Assembly (NCBI RefSeq): GCF_014699035.1
Contig: NZ_JACXAA010000003.1
Coordinates: 310,001-374,000, forward strand
Length of the DNA: 64,000 nt
DNA from: Spirosoma validum
Lineage (GTDB): Bacteria > Bacteroidota > Bacteroidia > Cytophagales > Spirosomataceae
Direction: 5' to 3'
Of the stretch, positions 44,197 to 51,449 are shown piece by piece (position 1 is the first letter of the stretch; the number at the start of each line of letters is the position of its first letter). The translations under genes were made by a program, and so were the position numbers. The notes under the pieces were generated by a model. The model saw nothing but the letters and a program-made list of their open reading frames with translations. It made no database searches and was not told the origin of the DNA.

Positions 44197-44399
44197 GCTT
44201 TTGCCCGAATTGAAGCCATTGTGCGTTCATCATTAGCCCAAATGCCACCGAAAGAGGCTGGGGTCTCGCCAGATTTAGCGTTACTCTTACGCAGAAGTGG
44301 AATGTTGGCTTCGGGCTCCGGCTCAGGTTGAATGCCGTTTTCAATCAACAGCTTTATGGCTTTGGCGTAATCCTTATCGTTGATGGTTAGAGTTTTCAT
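44178..44399 (-). CDS. VapB-like antitoxin
   Basis: 73 residues. The N-terminus (MKTLTINDKDYAKAIKLLIENG) has the beta-strand plus helix appearance of antitoxin dimerisation domains. The rest (PLLRKSNAKSGETPASFGGIW to KRR) is the flexible basic tail expected to occupy the VapC active site. The FGGIW block near residues 50-54 is common in antitoxins paired with this PIN subgroup. It overlaps vapC and probably represses its own promoter in the 564-base gap. No operator palindrome is obvious next to its start. Confidence 0.7.
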   Translation of the reverse strand: MKTLTINDKDYAKAIKLLIENGIQPEPEPEANIPLLRKSNAKSGETPASFGGIWANDERTMASIRAKAWPKRR

Positions 44400-44671
44400 T
44401 ATTTTGCAGCGTGTAACACAATATTACAACAACTTGAACACAAATTCGGCTTGTTTTTAACGGCTTTTGTTCAAGCCTGAAATTTGGGGCGGTTGATTTG
44501 TCGAACGCTACGTTGAAAACGAGCCTGAAAGGCTGGCCTGTCGGGGCGCTTCTCGTGTCGACCGGAGCCGACTAACGAACCCCAAAGCTGCCCTGTCGAG
44601 CCGTGACCCCTGTCGCCAAGACGACCGAAAACACGCTTTTACTTTTTAGCTTGCACCCAACGGTACGTTAT

Positions 44672-44743
44672 ACGACCCCTCCGGGGTCACATGTTTATAG
44701 GCTACGTTCAAGTTCTATAAACATGTGACCCCGGAGGGGTCGT
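44672..44743. repeat. perfect 29-bp intergenic inverted repeat (hairpin F, family with C)
   Basis: Arms at 44672-44700 and 44715-44743 are exact reverse complements around a 14-base loop; a G-T and two Watson-Crick pairs extend the base. Arm core GACCCC-TCC-GGGGTC followed by ACATGTTTATAG. Relative to hairpin C at 10529-10600, the central G-C pair (10539 with 10590) is C-G here (44681 with 44734), a compensatory change. Confidence 0.92.
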
Positions 44744-44927
44744 GTACGTGTGTTCGTTATTAATTGTAGAATAAATAATTGATAATCAATGTGTTGTGTT
44801 GTCTTATTTTTGGTTGCTTGCAACAACAATCAACTTGATTTCGACGCGCAAACATGCTGTAAATAAGTTGTCGGAATCACCCCTTTTATTGTCGGATATA
44901 CCCCCCGTCTAGGCCAGGAATAGGCCG

Positions 44928-44935
44928 TACTTTTG
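44928..44935 (+). promoter_or_regulatory. -7 promoter element for the VOC gene
   Basis: TACTTTTG is an exact TAnnTTTG match, 28 bases before the ATG at 44964. No -33 TTG at normal spacing. Confidence 0.45.
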
Positions 44936-44963
44936 TCAGGTAAACATCAAACAACAACTACGT

Positions 44964-45368
44964 ATGGCAACGAAAATCTTTGTAAATCTGCCGGTCAAAG
45001 ACCTGAATAAATCCGTTGAATTCTTCAATAAACTGGGCTACAATTTCAACCCTCAATTTAGCGACGAGAATGCTAAGAGCTTAGTTATCACAGAGGATAT
45101 CATTGTTATGCTGCTGACCGAGCCATTCTTCAAAAATTTCACCAAGAAGGAAATCATTGATGCGGGCAAAAACACCGAAACGATCATATCGCTGTCGGCT
45201 GATAGTCGGGCTGAAGTAGACGAAAAACTAAACAAAGCGATAGCCGCCGGGGCCACTACTCCGAACGATCCTATTGAAATGGAAGGCATGTACGGACGTA
45301 GCTTCGATGATCTGGATGGCCACCATTGGGAATACATGTACATGGACATGAGCGCCGTGAATCAATAA
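44964..45368 (+). CDS. VOC-superfamily (glyoxalase/bleomycin-resistance-like) protein
   Basis: 134 residues, no signal. Begins ATKIFVNLPVKDLNKSVEFFNKLG (shown as family xxFVNLPVxDLxxSxxFFxxLG), the usual first VOC half. DGHHWEYMYMDMSAV at the end gives the metal-type H/E positions. The group closest in look is the predicted lactoylglutathione lyase family of uncertain activity. Probably dimeric and cytoplasmic. It has a promoter element at 44928 and is followed directly by hairpin G, which separates it from the convergent repeat-protein gene. Confidence 0.85.
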   Translation: MATKIFVNLPVKDLNKSVEFFNKLGYNFNPQFSDENAKSLVITEDIIVMLLTEPFFKNFTKKEIIDAGKNTETIISLSADSRAEVDEKLNKAIAAGATTPNDPIEMEGMYGRSFDDLDGHHWEYMYMDMSAVNQ

Positions 45369-45370
45369 GA

Positions 45371-45443
45371 GCATGGGGCATAGAGGTAAGGGCAGGGGGT
45401 GGGCGAGTACTTTCCCCTCTGCCCTTACCCCCATGCCCTCTGC
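45371..45443. repeat. long intergenic inverted repeat (hairpin G, family with H)
   Basis: Arms at 45371-45400 and 45414-45443 match at 24 of 30 positions around a 13-base loop. The core GGTAAGGGCAGGGGG is shared with hairpin H at 62510-62588. Several mismatches are G-T pairs if transcribed. It lies between two convergent genes, two bases after the VOC stop. Confidence 0.85.
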
Positions 45444-45446
45444 ACC

Positions 45447-45671
45447 TTATTCCTGATGGCGAATGGTTAACTTATCGACTTCCAGTTCGCCGATTCGCAG
45501 TTTACGGATATAGCCCCGCCCGATACTTAACTGCCCAATGGCTAAGGCGCCAATGGCAAGTGCGCCCATGGCTAAAGCACCAGCGGCAAAGGCACCGACA
45601 GCCAAGCGTCCTACGGCCGCCTGTCCGACGGCCCGTTTCCCTAATTTTAATGGAAATGCGATTCGTTTCAT
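45447..45671 (-). CDS. small protein with five-residue A-x-G repeats
   Basis: 74 residues. The centre is a regular series with period five: AVGQA, AVGRL, AVGAF, AAGAL, AMGAL, AIGAL, AIGQL, SIGRG. The basic start (MKRIAFPLKLGKR) and the strand-like end (IGELEVDKLTIRHQE) flank about eight units. The period and the small residue at every fifth position are what pentapeptide-repeat beta-solenoids show, but the usual A(D/N)LxX pattern is absent. It could equally form a glycine-zipper helix in a membrane. No family recognised. Convergent with the VOC gene. Confidence 0.6.
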   Translation of the reverse strand: MKRIAFPLKLGKRAVGQAAVGRLAVGAFAAGALAMGALAIGALAIGQLSIGRGYIRKLRIGELEVDKLTIRHQE

Positions 45672-45841
45672 AGCTTTTTTTAGTTAAAACGTATCGGCCG
45701 CTCACCGGTTTCATTCGTTTATTTTGCGGACAAAACCAGGTAGATGACTGACCACGGTCAATAAAGTTTATATTGCTGAATAACCGTTCTTCGAACCAAC
45801 TGTTAAGGTCCTACTACGAACGGTTGATTAAACCAGCTATA

Positions 45842-47158
45842 ATGAAAACCTTCTATGCCGTTCTGGCAAATTCACTGGCGGCTTCGCTCACCAATAATCT
45901 GGTCTGGTTTGCGGTTACTTTCTGGGTTTATCTTGAGACGAAATCCGTCGTCGCTACGTCAGTAATGTCCGGTGTCTATTCGGGCACGGTGGCTATCACC
46001 GGTTTTTTTCTGGGCTCGCTGGTTGACCGATATAAGAAAAAAACGGCCATGACGCTCTCAAGCGCCGGATCTCTGGTACTATACACGATCTCGTTCATTA
46101 TTTACCTCGCTACACCGCGACAGGTTTTCACCGATCCGTCAAGCCCGATTCTCTGGGCCTTTATCGTACTGGCACTCCTGGGCGCTATCGCTGGAAACAT
46201 ACGTACCATTGCGCTGTCGACACTCGTCACGATTCTAATCCCTGAACCGGGCCGCGACAAAGCAAACGGGCTGGTGGGTACCACCAATGGCGTATCGTTT
46301 TTGGTCTCGTCTATCTTCAGTGGACTGATCATTGGCTTTCTAGGGATGTTCTGGATGCTGGTTGCCGCCATCGCCCTGACCGCCCTAACCCTGGTTCATG
46401 CATGGCTGCTGTCCATTCCGGAAAAGGGCATTGTTCATACCGAAGAACACACAAAACGTATTGATATCCGGGGTACCATACAGGCTATCAACCTAATGCC
46501 GGGCTTGTTTGCGCTCATCTTTTTCAATACGTTCAACAACTTCCTGGGTGGCGTTTTTATGTCGCTGATGGATGCCTACGGCCTGTCGCTGGTATCGGTA
46601 CAGACATGGGGCGTGTTGTGGGGCGTATTGAGTCTGGGGTTTATTATTGGCGGTTTGGTCGTGTCGAAAAAAGGGCTTGGCGAGCAACCATTGCGAACCC
46701 TTTTTCTGTCTAACATCGCTATGTGGACCATATGCGTCTTCTTCACGATTCAAGCCTCTATTGTGTTGCTTGCCATTGGCATGTTCGTTTATTTATGCCT
46801 GATCCCCGTTGTTGAGGCTGCTGAGCAAACTATTCTTCAAAAGCTGATTCCACCCGAACGGCAGGGACGGGTGTTTGGCTTTGCCCAGAGTATCGAGCAG
46901 GCCGCTTCACCAGTAACAGCGTTCATGATTGGCCCGATTGCGCAGTACATATTCATCCCGTTCATGACGACCGGCGCAGGCGTAGCGTTAATTGGCAACT
47001 GGTTCGGAACCGGTAAAGAAAGAGGACTGGCGCTCCTGTTCACCGTAACGGGATTGATCGGGCTCATCGTAACGATTATCGCCATGAAGTCTAAGGCGTA
47101 TAAAACGCTATCGACAAACTATCAGAAGCCAGCAGAAACGCAGGCGGTTGTGGAATAA
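45842..47158 (+). CDS. MFS exporter of the macrolide/enterobactin-efflux type
   Basis: 438 residues from the ATG at 45842; the longer frame from the TTG at 45773 has no support. About twelve membrane segments; the loop GSLVDRYKKKTAM is the MFS motif A and LVTILIPEPGRDKANGL matches the post-segment-4 region of the EntS/macrolide-efflux group. NTFNNFLGGVFMSLMDAYG starts the second half. The usual substrate is a drug or siderophore, unknown here. Cytoplasmic membrane. It stands alone, convergent with the DEAD-box gene. Confidence 0.85.
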   Translation: MKTFYAVLANSLAASLTNNLVWFAVTFWVYLETKSVVATSVMSGVYSGTVAITGFFLGSLVDRYKKKTAMTLSSAGSLVLYTISFIIYLATPRQVFTDPSSPILWAFIVLALLGAIAGNIRTIALSTLVTILIPEPGRDKANGLVGTTNGVSFLVSSIFSGLIIGFLGMFWMLVAAIALTALTLVHAWLLSIPEKGIVHTEEHTKRIDIRGTIQAINLMPGLFALIFFNTFNNFLGGVFMSLMDAYGLSLVSVQTWGVLWGVLSLGFIIGGLVVSKKGLGEQPLRTLFLSNIAMWTICVFFTIQASIVLLAIGMFVYLCLIPVVEAAEQTILQKLIPPERQGRVFGFAQSIEQAASPVTAFMIGPIAQYIFIPFMTTGAGVALIGNWFGTGKERGLALLFTVTGLIGLIVTIIAMKSKAYKTLSTNYQKPAETQAVVE

Positions 47159-47248
47159 CGTTAACGATTAATCGAACGGGAACAGGAAATTTCTATCGCA
47201 TCACCACTACGGCCGGACACTCGGCAACCCCGCCAGCTCCATAACCAA

Positions 47249-48574
47249 TCAAGGTCTGGCTACCTCAATCTTATACTTCTTGCCTTTCATTTTTTCGTCT
47301 TTTATCCGATCTAGCAACGGATCAACTTTGGCCGTTTTCACGGCGGCAAACGAAATAAAATCTTTCACCTCAATTAACCCAAGATCACCTTTGTCGAGCT
47401 GGCCTTTCTGGGAAAGAAAACCAACGATATCGACTTTGTTGAGCTTGTTCTTCTTACCCCCACTTATGTATAGCGTTACGAATTTGGGTGGCTCGGGCAG
47501 CGACGTATCAGTAGGCAAGTCCAGAATCTCCAACGATTGGTCCAGATAATCGGGACGCGGTTCGTCCTGATGTAAAATTACATAGGCCGTTCCCAACGTG
47601 TGCATGCGGGCTGTCCGACCGTTCCGATGCACAAACTCATGAGCCTGCAACGGCAGATGATAATGAATGACGTGTTTCATTTCCGGAATATCCAACCCGC
47701 GAGCCGCCAGATCGGTCGTGACCAGATACGTAATGCTGCCGTTTCGGAATCGGATCAGCGCCCGCTCGCGATCGTCCTGCTCCATGCCGCCATGGTAAAA
47801 TGTTGAGTAGATTCCGCGTTCGTTGAGTAAAGCACTGGTCCGCTCAGCAGCTTCGCGATGGTTGCAGAAAATCAGGGCAGCTTCTGAGTTCAGTGAGCAT
47901 AGCAAATGAAACAACGTATCGATTTTATCTTTCTCTTCCGAATAAACGAGCTTGATGGTGAGGCCCGTTGATTCATCATCTTCCTGAGAGAAATTTAACG
48001 TAGTAGGCGCATTGAGCCGGATAAAATCGGGAATGCGGATGCCCGACGTAGCAGAGACCAGCACCCGTTTCTGGAGATTGGGTAAACGACCGATGATAAA
48101 CGCCATCTCTTCCTGAAACCCTAACTCCAGCGACTTGTCGAACTCATCCAGTACCAGCGTTTGAATACCGTCCAGCGAGAAGGTTTTGCGATCAATGTGG
48201 TCTGTAATACGTCCGGGTGTGCCGATTAAAAGAGCGGGTGGATTACTCAGGTTTTTGATTTCGGTTTCCACCGGATGCCCTCCGTAACACACATTGACTT
48301 TATAGCCCGTTGCCATTTTTTTCCAGACCTGCTCAATCTGCAGGGCCAGTTCGCGGGTGGGTGCCAGAACCAGGCATTGTACCCGGTTGTTGTCTGTCTT
48401 GAGCCGCTGAAGGATAGGCAGAAGAAAGCCAAGTGTTTTGCCAGAACCCGTTGGCGCGATTAAAAACGTATCGTTGTCTTGCCGAATGGCTTCCTGAGCA
48501 GCCTCCTGCATCGGATTTAAGGACATAATGCCCAGGTTCGCCAGAATTTGTGTTGAGTGCTGTGAGGGTATCAT
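47249..48574 (-). CDS. DbpA-type DEAD-box RNA helicase with DEFD motif
   Basis: 441 residues. Motif I APTGSGKT (40-47), Ia APTREL, motif II D143-E-F-D146 in place of DEAD, motif III SAT, HRNGRTAR as motif VI. After the helicase core the C-terminal 75 residues (VDIVGFLSQKGQL, LIEVKDFISFAAV) are a DbpA-like RNA-binding domain, which in DbpA recognises 23S rRNA helix 92. A role in 50S ribosome assembly is therefore likely. The usual Q-motif aromatic residue is absent at the short N-terminus. It is divergent from two further helicase genes at 48673. Confidence 0.85.
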   Translation of the reverse strand: MIPSQHSTQILANLGIMSLNPMQEAAQEAIRQDNDTFLIAPTGSGKTLGFLLPILQRLKTDNNRVQCLVLAPTRELALQIEQVWKKMATGYKVNVCYGGHPVETEIKNLSNPPALLIGTPGRITDHIDRKTFSLDGIQTLVLDEFDKSLELGFQEEMAFIIGRLPNLQKRVLVSATSGIRIPDFIRLNAPTTLNFSQEDDESTGLTIKLVYSEEKDKIDTLFHLLCSLNSEAALIFCNHREAAERTSALLNERGIYSTFYHGGMEQDDRERALIRFRNGSITYLVTTDLAARGLDIPEMKHVIHYHLPLQAHEFVHRNGRTARMHTLGTAYVILHQDEPRPDYLDQSLEILDLPTDTSLPEPPKFVTLYISGGKKNKLNKVDIVGFLSQKGQLDKGDLGLIEVKDFISFAAVKTAKVDPLLDRIKDEKMKGKKYKIEVARP

Positions 48575-48641
48575 GCCTTAAAAGTAAGTCAAAAGGTCTG
48601 CGTTACGTTGCTTTCTGTGGAATGAGTTGCCGGAATAGCCC

Positions 48642-48649
48642 TACCTTCG
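48642..48649 (+). promoter_or_regulatory. -7 promoter-like element for the DEAD-box pair
   Basis: TACCTTCG differs from TAnnTTTG by one base (C for T) and lies 23 bases before the ATG at 48673. The variant TAnnTTCG is common in promoters of this phylum to my knowledge. Confidence 0.35.
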
Positions 48650-48672
48650 TGAAATAGTAAACGACAGAATCT

Positions 48673-50001
48673 ATGACGTTTGAGGAACTGAATCTCAATA
48701 AGCCGCTTCTCAATGCCCTGAATGACCTGGGACTTACTACACCGACGACTATACAGCAGAATGTTTTTTCGGTCGTAATGTCGGGGCGGGATGTATGTGG
48801 CCTGGCGCAGACCGGTACGGGCAAAACGCTGGCGTATCTGTTGCCCTGCCTGCGTCAACTGCAATTTTCGAAAGAAAAACTGCCCCAGCTGCTGGTTATC
48901 GTTCCAACGCGTGAGCTGGTTGTGCAGGTGCTGGAAACGGTTACTCAACTGACAACGTACATGAATCTGGTGGCGGTGGGCGTGTATGGTGGCGTCAACA
49001 TGAAGCCGCAAGTGGCGCAGGTTCAGCAGGGGATGGATATTCTGGTCGCTACGCCTGGTCGTCTGGTGGATTTATTGTCCAGCGGTGTATTGAAGCCCAA
49101 GGCCATTAAAAAACTGGTGATCGATGAGGTAGATGAAATGCTGAATCTTGGCTTCCGTACCCAGCTGAAAATCATTCTGGACCTGCTGCCACTAAAACGC
49201 CAAAATCTGCTCTTTTCGGCGACACTGACAACCGATGTGGAACAACTGATCGATACGTTCTTCAACAATCCGGTTCGGGTTGAAGCCGCCCCTGTCGGTA
49301 CACCGCTGGAAAATATTGCCCAGACGGCGTATGCCGTGCCTAACTTTTATACGAAAGTCAATCTGCTGGAACTCCTGCTAAAACAGGGTGCCGACATGAC
49401 CAAAGTGCTGGTTTTCGTCGCAACCAAGCAGTTAGCCGATCAGCTGTATGAGCAACTTGATGATGAATTCGCCGATCAGGCCGGGGTTATTCATTCCAAC
49501 AAATCGCAGAATCTTCGCTTCGACGCCGTTGAGAAATTTAAATCCGGTACGTATCGAATTCTGATTGCTACCGACATTATCGCTCGTGGATTAGACGTAG
49601 CGGAAGTGTCGCACGTAATCAATTTCGACATGCCCGACGTACCGGAAAACTACATACACCGCATTGGTCGAACGGGCCGGGCCGATCAGAAAGGCATCGC
49701 CATTGCCTTTATTACAACTGCTGATGACGAGCGCCAGACGGCCATTGAAACGTTGATGAAGTATCAGATTCCTGTACTGCCATTGCCACAGGATCTTAAG
49801 ATTTCCGACGAGCTAACGGAGGATGAGATGCCGAAGGTTTACATGAAAACGCCCGACGTAAAGACGCCTAAACGCGAAGATGTTGGCCCGGCGTTTCATG
49901 AGAAGATAGATAAGAATAAGAAAGTAAATGTCCGGCGCGACTATGCAGCCGAAAAAATGAAAAAATATGGTCGACCCATCAAGCGGAGCGGAAAAAAATA
50001 A
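48673..50001 (+). CDS. DEAD-box-family RNA helicase with DEVD motif
   Basis: 442 residues. Q-motif region FEELNLNKPLLNALNDLG..TPTTIQ, motif I AQTGTGKT (45-52), PTRELVVQ, TPGRLVD, motif II D151-E-V-D154, motif III FSATL, HRIGRTGRADQ. The C-terminal tail (about 360-442) is basic, ending KKYGRPIKRSGKK. The general form is that of the RhlE/CsdA group; DEVD instead of DEAD is a known but minor variant. Likely works in ribosome assembly or cold-induced RNA remodelling. It overlaps the next helicase gene by 35 bases, so their translation is probably coupled. Confidence 0.9.
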   Translation: MTFEELNLNKPLLNALNDLGLTTPTTIQQNVFSVVMSGRDVCGLAQTGTGKTLAYLLPCLRQLQFSKEKLPQLLVIVPTRELVVQVLETVTQLTTYMNLVAVGVYGGVNMKPQVAQVQQGMDILVATPGRLVDLLSSGVLKPKAIKKLVIDEVDEMLNLGFRTQLKIILDLLPLKRQNLLFSATLTTDVEQLIDTFFNNPVRVEAAPVGTPLENIAQTAYAVPNFYTKVNLLELLLKQGADMTKVLVFVATKQLADQLYEQLDDEFADQAGVIHSNKSQNLRFDAVEKFKSGTYRILIATDIIARGLDVAEVSHVINFDMPDVPENYIHRIGRTGRADQKGIAIAFITTADDERQTAIETLMKYQIPVLPLPQDLKISDELTEDEMPKVYMKTPDVKTPKREDVGPAFHEKIDKNKKVNVRRDYAAEKMKKYGRPIKRSGKK

Positions 50002-51145
50002 CGGATCATTTTCATCCCTTGGATTATCGGAACCGCTGGTGAAAGCTGTAGCGGAACAACAGTACACAAAACCGTATCCCATTCAGCAGGAAGCTATTCC
50101 GCCTATTTTACGGGGGAAAGATATTCTGGGAATTGCCAAAACGGGTTCAGGAAAGACCGCCAGTTTCGTGTTGCCGATTCTGGAATTATTCCACCGCACA
50201 AAAAGCGTTAGTAGCCGGTACGCCAGCGTCTTGGTGCTGGTGCCCACGCGGGAACTGGCCGGGCAAGTCGCTGATGTATTTCAGGAGTTGGGGGCTCATC
50301 TGTTTCCGAAGGTAAAAACCGTGGCGGTATACGGGGGCGTATCCATCAATCCGCAGATGCAGGCGGTACATGGCGCCGACATCATCGTAGCGACACCGGG
50401 TCGATTACTGGATTTGATTGGGCAGCATGCGTTACGTTTGTCAGACGTTGAAATCCTGGTGCTCGACGAAGCGGATAAAATGCTGGAACTCGGTTTCGCC
50501 GACGAAATGGATAAGCTGTTTGGTCTATTACCCAAAAAACGGCAGACCATTCTCTTTTCAGCAACTCTGGGCGACGCCATTCAGGACATCAACGCTACGT
50601 TGCTCCACAATCCGGTCAAGATTGAGGTTGGTGAAGAAGAAACGAATCTCGATCTGATCGAACAGATTGCCTATACCGTTGACGCCGAGCGAAAAGGACC
50701 TTTCCTGCGGTATCTGATCAAAACCGAAACGATGAATCAGGTACTGGTGTTTGTTTCATCGACCCGAACCGCGGATAACCTGGTGGTTAAACTGACTAAA
50801 AACGGGATTCAGGCGGCTGCTATTCACGGACAGAAAGGCCAGCAAATACGTACCGAAGTGCTTCAGAAATTCAAGGCCGGAAAGCTAACGGTAATGGTCG
50901 CTACGGATTTGCTGGCTCGGGGAATCGATATTCAGTTGCTGCCCTACGTGATCAATTTCGACCTGCCGCGCTCACCCAAAGACTACGTTCACCGGATTGG
51001 CCGGACGGGCCGGGCGGAAGCGACGGGGAAAGCCATTTCGCTGATTACCCCCGACGACCAGCATCACTTCAAAATCATCCAGAAAAAAATGGGCAAACGA
51101 GTCGAGCAAATAGACACGGCTGACATGGATTTGCAGGGGTATTAA
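49967..51145 (+). CDS. DEAD-box RNA helicase (RhlE-like)
   Basis: 392 residues, little more than the helicase core. Q-motif FSSLGLSEPLVKAVAE..YTKPYPIQ, motif I AKTGSGKT (58-65), PTRELAGQ, TPGRLLD, motif II DEAD at 167-170, motif III FSATL, motif VI HRIGRTGRAEA. The start lies inside the previous gene in another frame; no later Met precedes the Q-motif, so the overlap is real. Together with 48673 it forms a coupled pair. Short tail, so RNA specificity would come from the core or a partner. Confidence 0.9.
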   Translation: MVDPSSGAEKNNGSFSSLGLSEPLVKAVAEQQYTKPYPIQQEAIPPILRGKDILGIAKTGSGKTASFVLPILELFHRTKSVSSRYASVLVLVPTRELAGQVADVFQELGAHLFPKVKTVAVYGGVSINPQMQAVHGADIIVATPGRLLDLIGQHALRLSDVEILVLDEADKMLELGFADEMDKLFGLLPKKRQTILFSATLGDAIQDINATLLHNPVKIEVGEEETNLDLIEQIAYTVDAERKGPFLRYLIKTETMNQVLVFVSSTRTADNLVVKLTKNGIQAAAIHGQKGQQIRTEVLQKFKAGKLTVMVATDLLARGIDIQLLPYVINFDLPRSPKDYVHRIGRTGRAEATGKAISLITPDDQHHFKIIQKKMGKRVEQIDTADMDLQGY

Positions 51146-51449
51146 TGGCTAAGTACTAAAGCACAAATAGCCATCGTATTTTAGCTGACCTAGTTAATTG
51201 TAGATAATTGTGTTATTGTTAAATTGAAGGTGGCAGTAGGCTCATCTCCCGAATAGGAGTCTCAGCTTACCAACTAGCTCAAAGCCATCGAGATCGAAGG
51301 GGGGAGACTTAACTTTGGTCGCGAACCTCAATATAAACGCAAGGTCTTCACCGCTTATCCTCAAATAACTCCATAAAAACTACGATCCTTTTTGTCGTTT
51401 ATGGATTCAGTTAACTTGCTTGTTCGTATTCGATCAACAATTAACTTCC
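51146..51449. other. 304-base gap with a promoter element
   Basis: Only the TAACTTTG element at 51310-51317 is recognised, leaving a predicted 5' leader of about 125 bases before the M61 start. I see no conserved RNA fold in the leader, though it is unusually long for this window. Confidence 0.45.
51310..51317 (+). promoter_or_regulatory. -7 promoter element upstream of the M61 gene
   Basis: TAACTTTG, exact TAnnTTTG, 132 bases before the ATG at 51450, implying a long untranslated leader if used. Confidence 0.4.

Larger units (their letters stand above)
44400..44963. other. 564-base gap holding hairpin F and a promoter element
   Basis: The largest gene-free stretch in the window, between divergent vapB and VOC genes. 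It holds the perfect 29-bp inverted repeat at 44672-44743 and the promoter element at 44928-44935. Around 44500-44640 is GC-rich non-coding DNA with no family resemblance; around 44755-44830 it is AT-rich. I see no RNA gene. One copy of the over-represented octamer CGCTACGT is at 44506-44513. Confidence 0.5.

Noticed and set aside
43780-44399. VapBC and hairpin F considered as a mobile-element boundary
   Set aside because: No integrase, tRNA, direct repeats or composition change marks an edge here.
44400-44963. Gap considered as a non-coding RNA locus or riboswitch
   Set aside because: Only the hairpin F and a promoter element are seen; no conserved RNA motif could be recognised by eye.
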